From positions 1 to 15,189 of the forward strand of contig JAGLYE010000014.1 of assembly GCA_023132505.1 (NCBI GenBank): a DNA stretch of 15,189 bases, in the 5' to 3' direction. The notes under the pieces are model-generated. The model saw nothing but the letters and a program-made list of their open reading frames with translations, was not told the DNA's origin and made no database searches. The stretch is from Bacteroidales bacterium (lineage in GTDB: Bacteria; Bacteroidota; Bacteroidia; Bacteroidales; B18-G4). Below, in pieces: positions 15,104 to 15,189 of this stretch (position 1 is its first letter; each line of letters opens with the position of its first letter). Made by a program: the position numbers and the translations under genes.

Positions 15104-15189
15104 ATGAGTGATAAACGGATGGACTTGAAAAGCCGCATCGATCCCGGTCGTATACCAAACCATATTGCCATCATCATGGATGGAAACGG
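15104..15189 (+). CDS. uppS: Isoprenyl transferase (undecaprenyl diphosphate synthase), N-terminal fragment
   Basis: Only the first 28 codons lie in the window. They encode a short variable leader, then RIPNHIAIIMDGN, the first conserved block of cis-prenyltransferases; Asp26 in MDGN is the expected catalytic residue. The enzyme makes undecaprenyl diphosphate, the lipid carrier for peptidoglycan and surface glycans. The ATG is one base after the DUF6089 stop. In Bacteroidota bamA and ompH-like genes normally follow, beyond the right edge. Confidence 0.95.
   Translation, partial: MSDKRMDLKSRIDPGRIPNHIAIIMDGN

Overview
The window is a 15.2 kb piece of a Bacteroidota chromosome, most likely from the Bacteroidales or a related order. 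Four things suggest this: the gene order CBS protein - nadK - DUF6089 barrel - uppS; the short 411-residue NusA; promoter -7 boxes of the type TAnnTTTG; and little sign of Shine-Dalgarno sequences. No phage, transposon, CRISPR, toxin or defence genes are visible. Almost everything is housekeeping or cell-envelope biology, coding density is high, and base and codon use look even throughout.

Left part (1-3500, minus strand): a tRNA-Gln(UUG) gene, an intrinsic terminator, then rimP, nusA and the first 529 codons of infB (translation initiation factor IF-2), which runs off the left edge. This is a ribosome-maturation / transcription-elongation / translation-initiation operon. A tRNA ahead of rimP-nusA-infB recalls the metY-rimP-nusA-infB arrangement of E. 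coli, although the tRNA differs. The 278 bp between the tRNA and the next gene hold a compact GC-rich cluster of inverted repeats followed by an AT-rich stretch with a minus-strand -7 box.

Middle part (3779-8834): a large multi-pass DUF2723 (TMEM260-like, GT-C fold) protein on the plus strand meets lgt (prolipoprotein diacylglyceryl transferase) tail to tail with only 3 bp between them. Upstream of lgt on the same strand is a MurG-like GT-B glycosyltransferase of unknown substrate. All three are membrane or envelope glycan/lipid functions.

Right part (8955-15189, plus strand): dprA, then rsgA, a two-CBS/ACT-like protein and a one-POTRA Omp85-family outer-membrane barrel in close succession, followed after a candidate terminator by nadK, a DUF6089 barrel and the start of uppS. 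The divergent interval between the glycosyltransferase and dprA carries an 8-bp inverted repeat around a -7 box. Two genes, rsgA and the Omp85-like gene, lack any usable ATG and must start at TTG.

I found no convincing previously undescribed system. The points most worth a second look are the small Omp85 paralogue inside the nadK-uppS cluster, the DUF2723 putative protein O-glycosyltransferase, the CBS/ACT protein, the repeat cluster near the tRNA, and the operator-like repeat before dprA.
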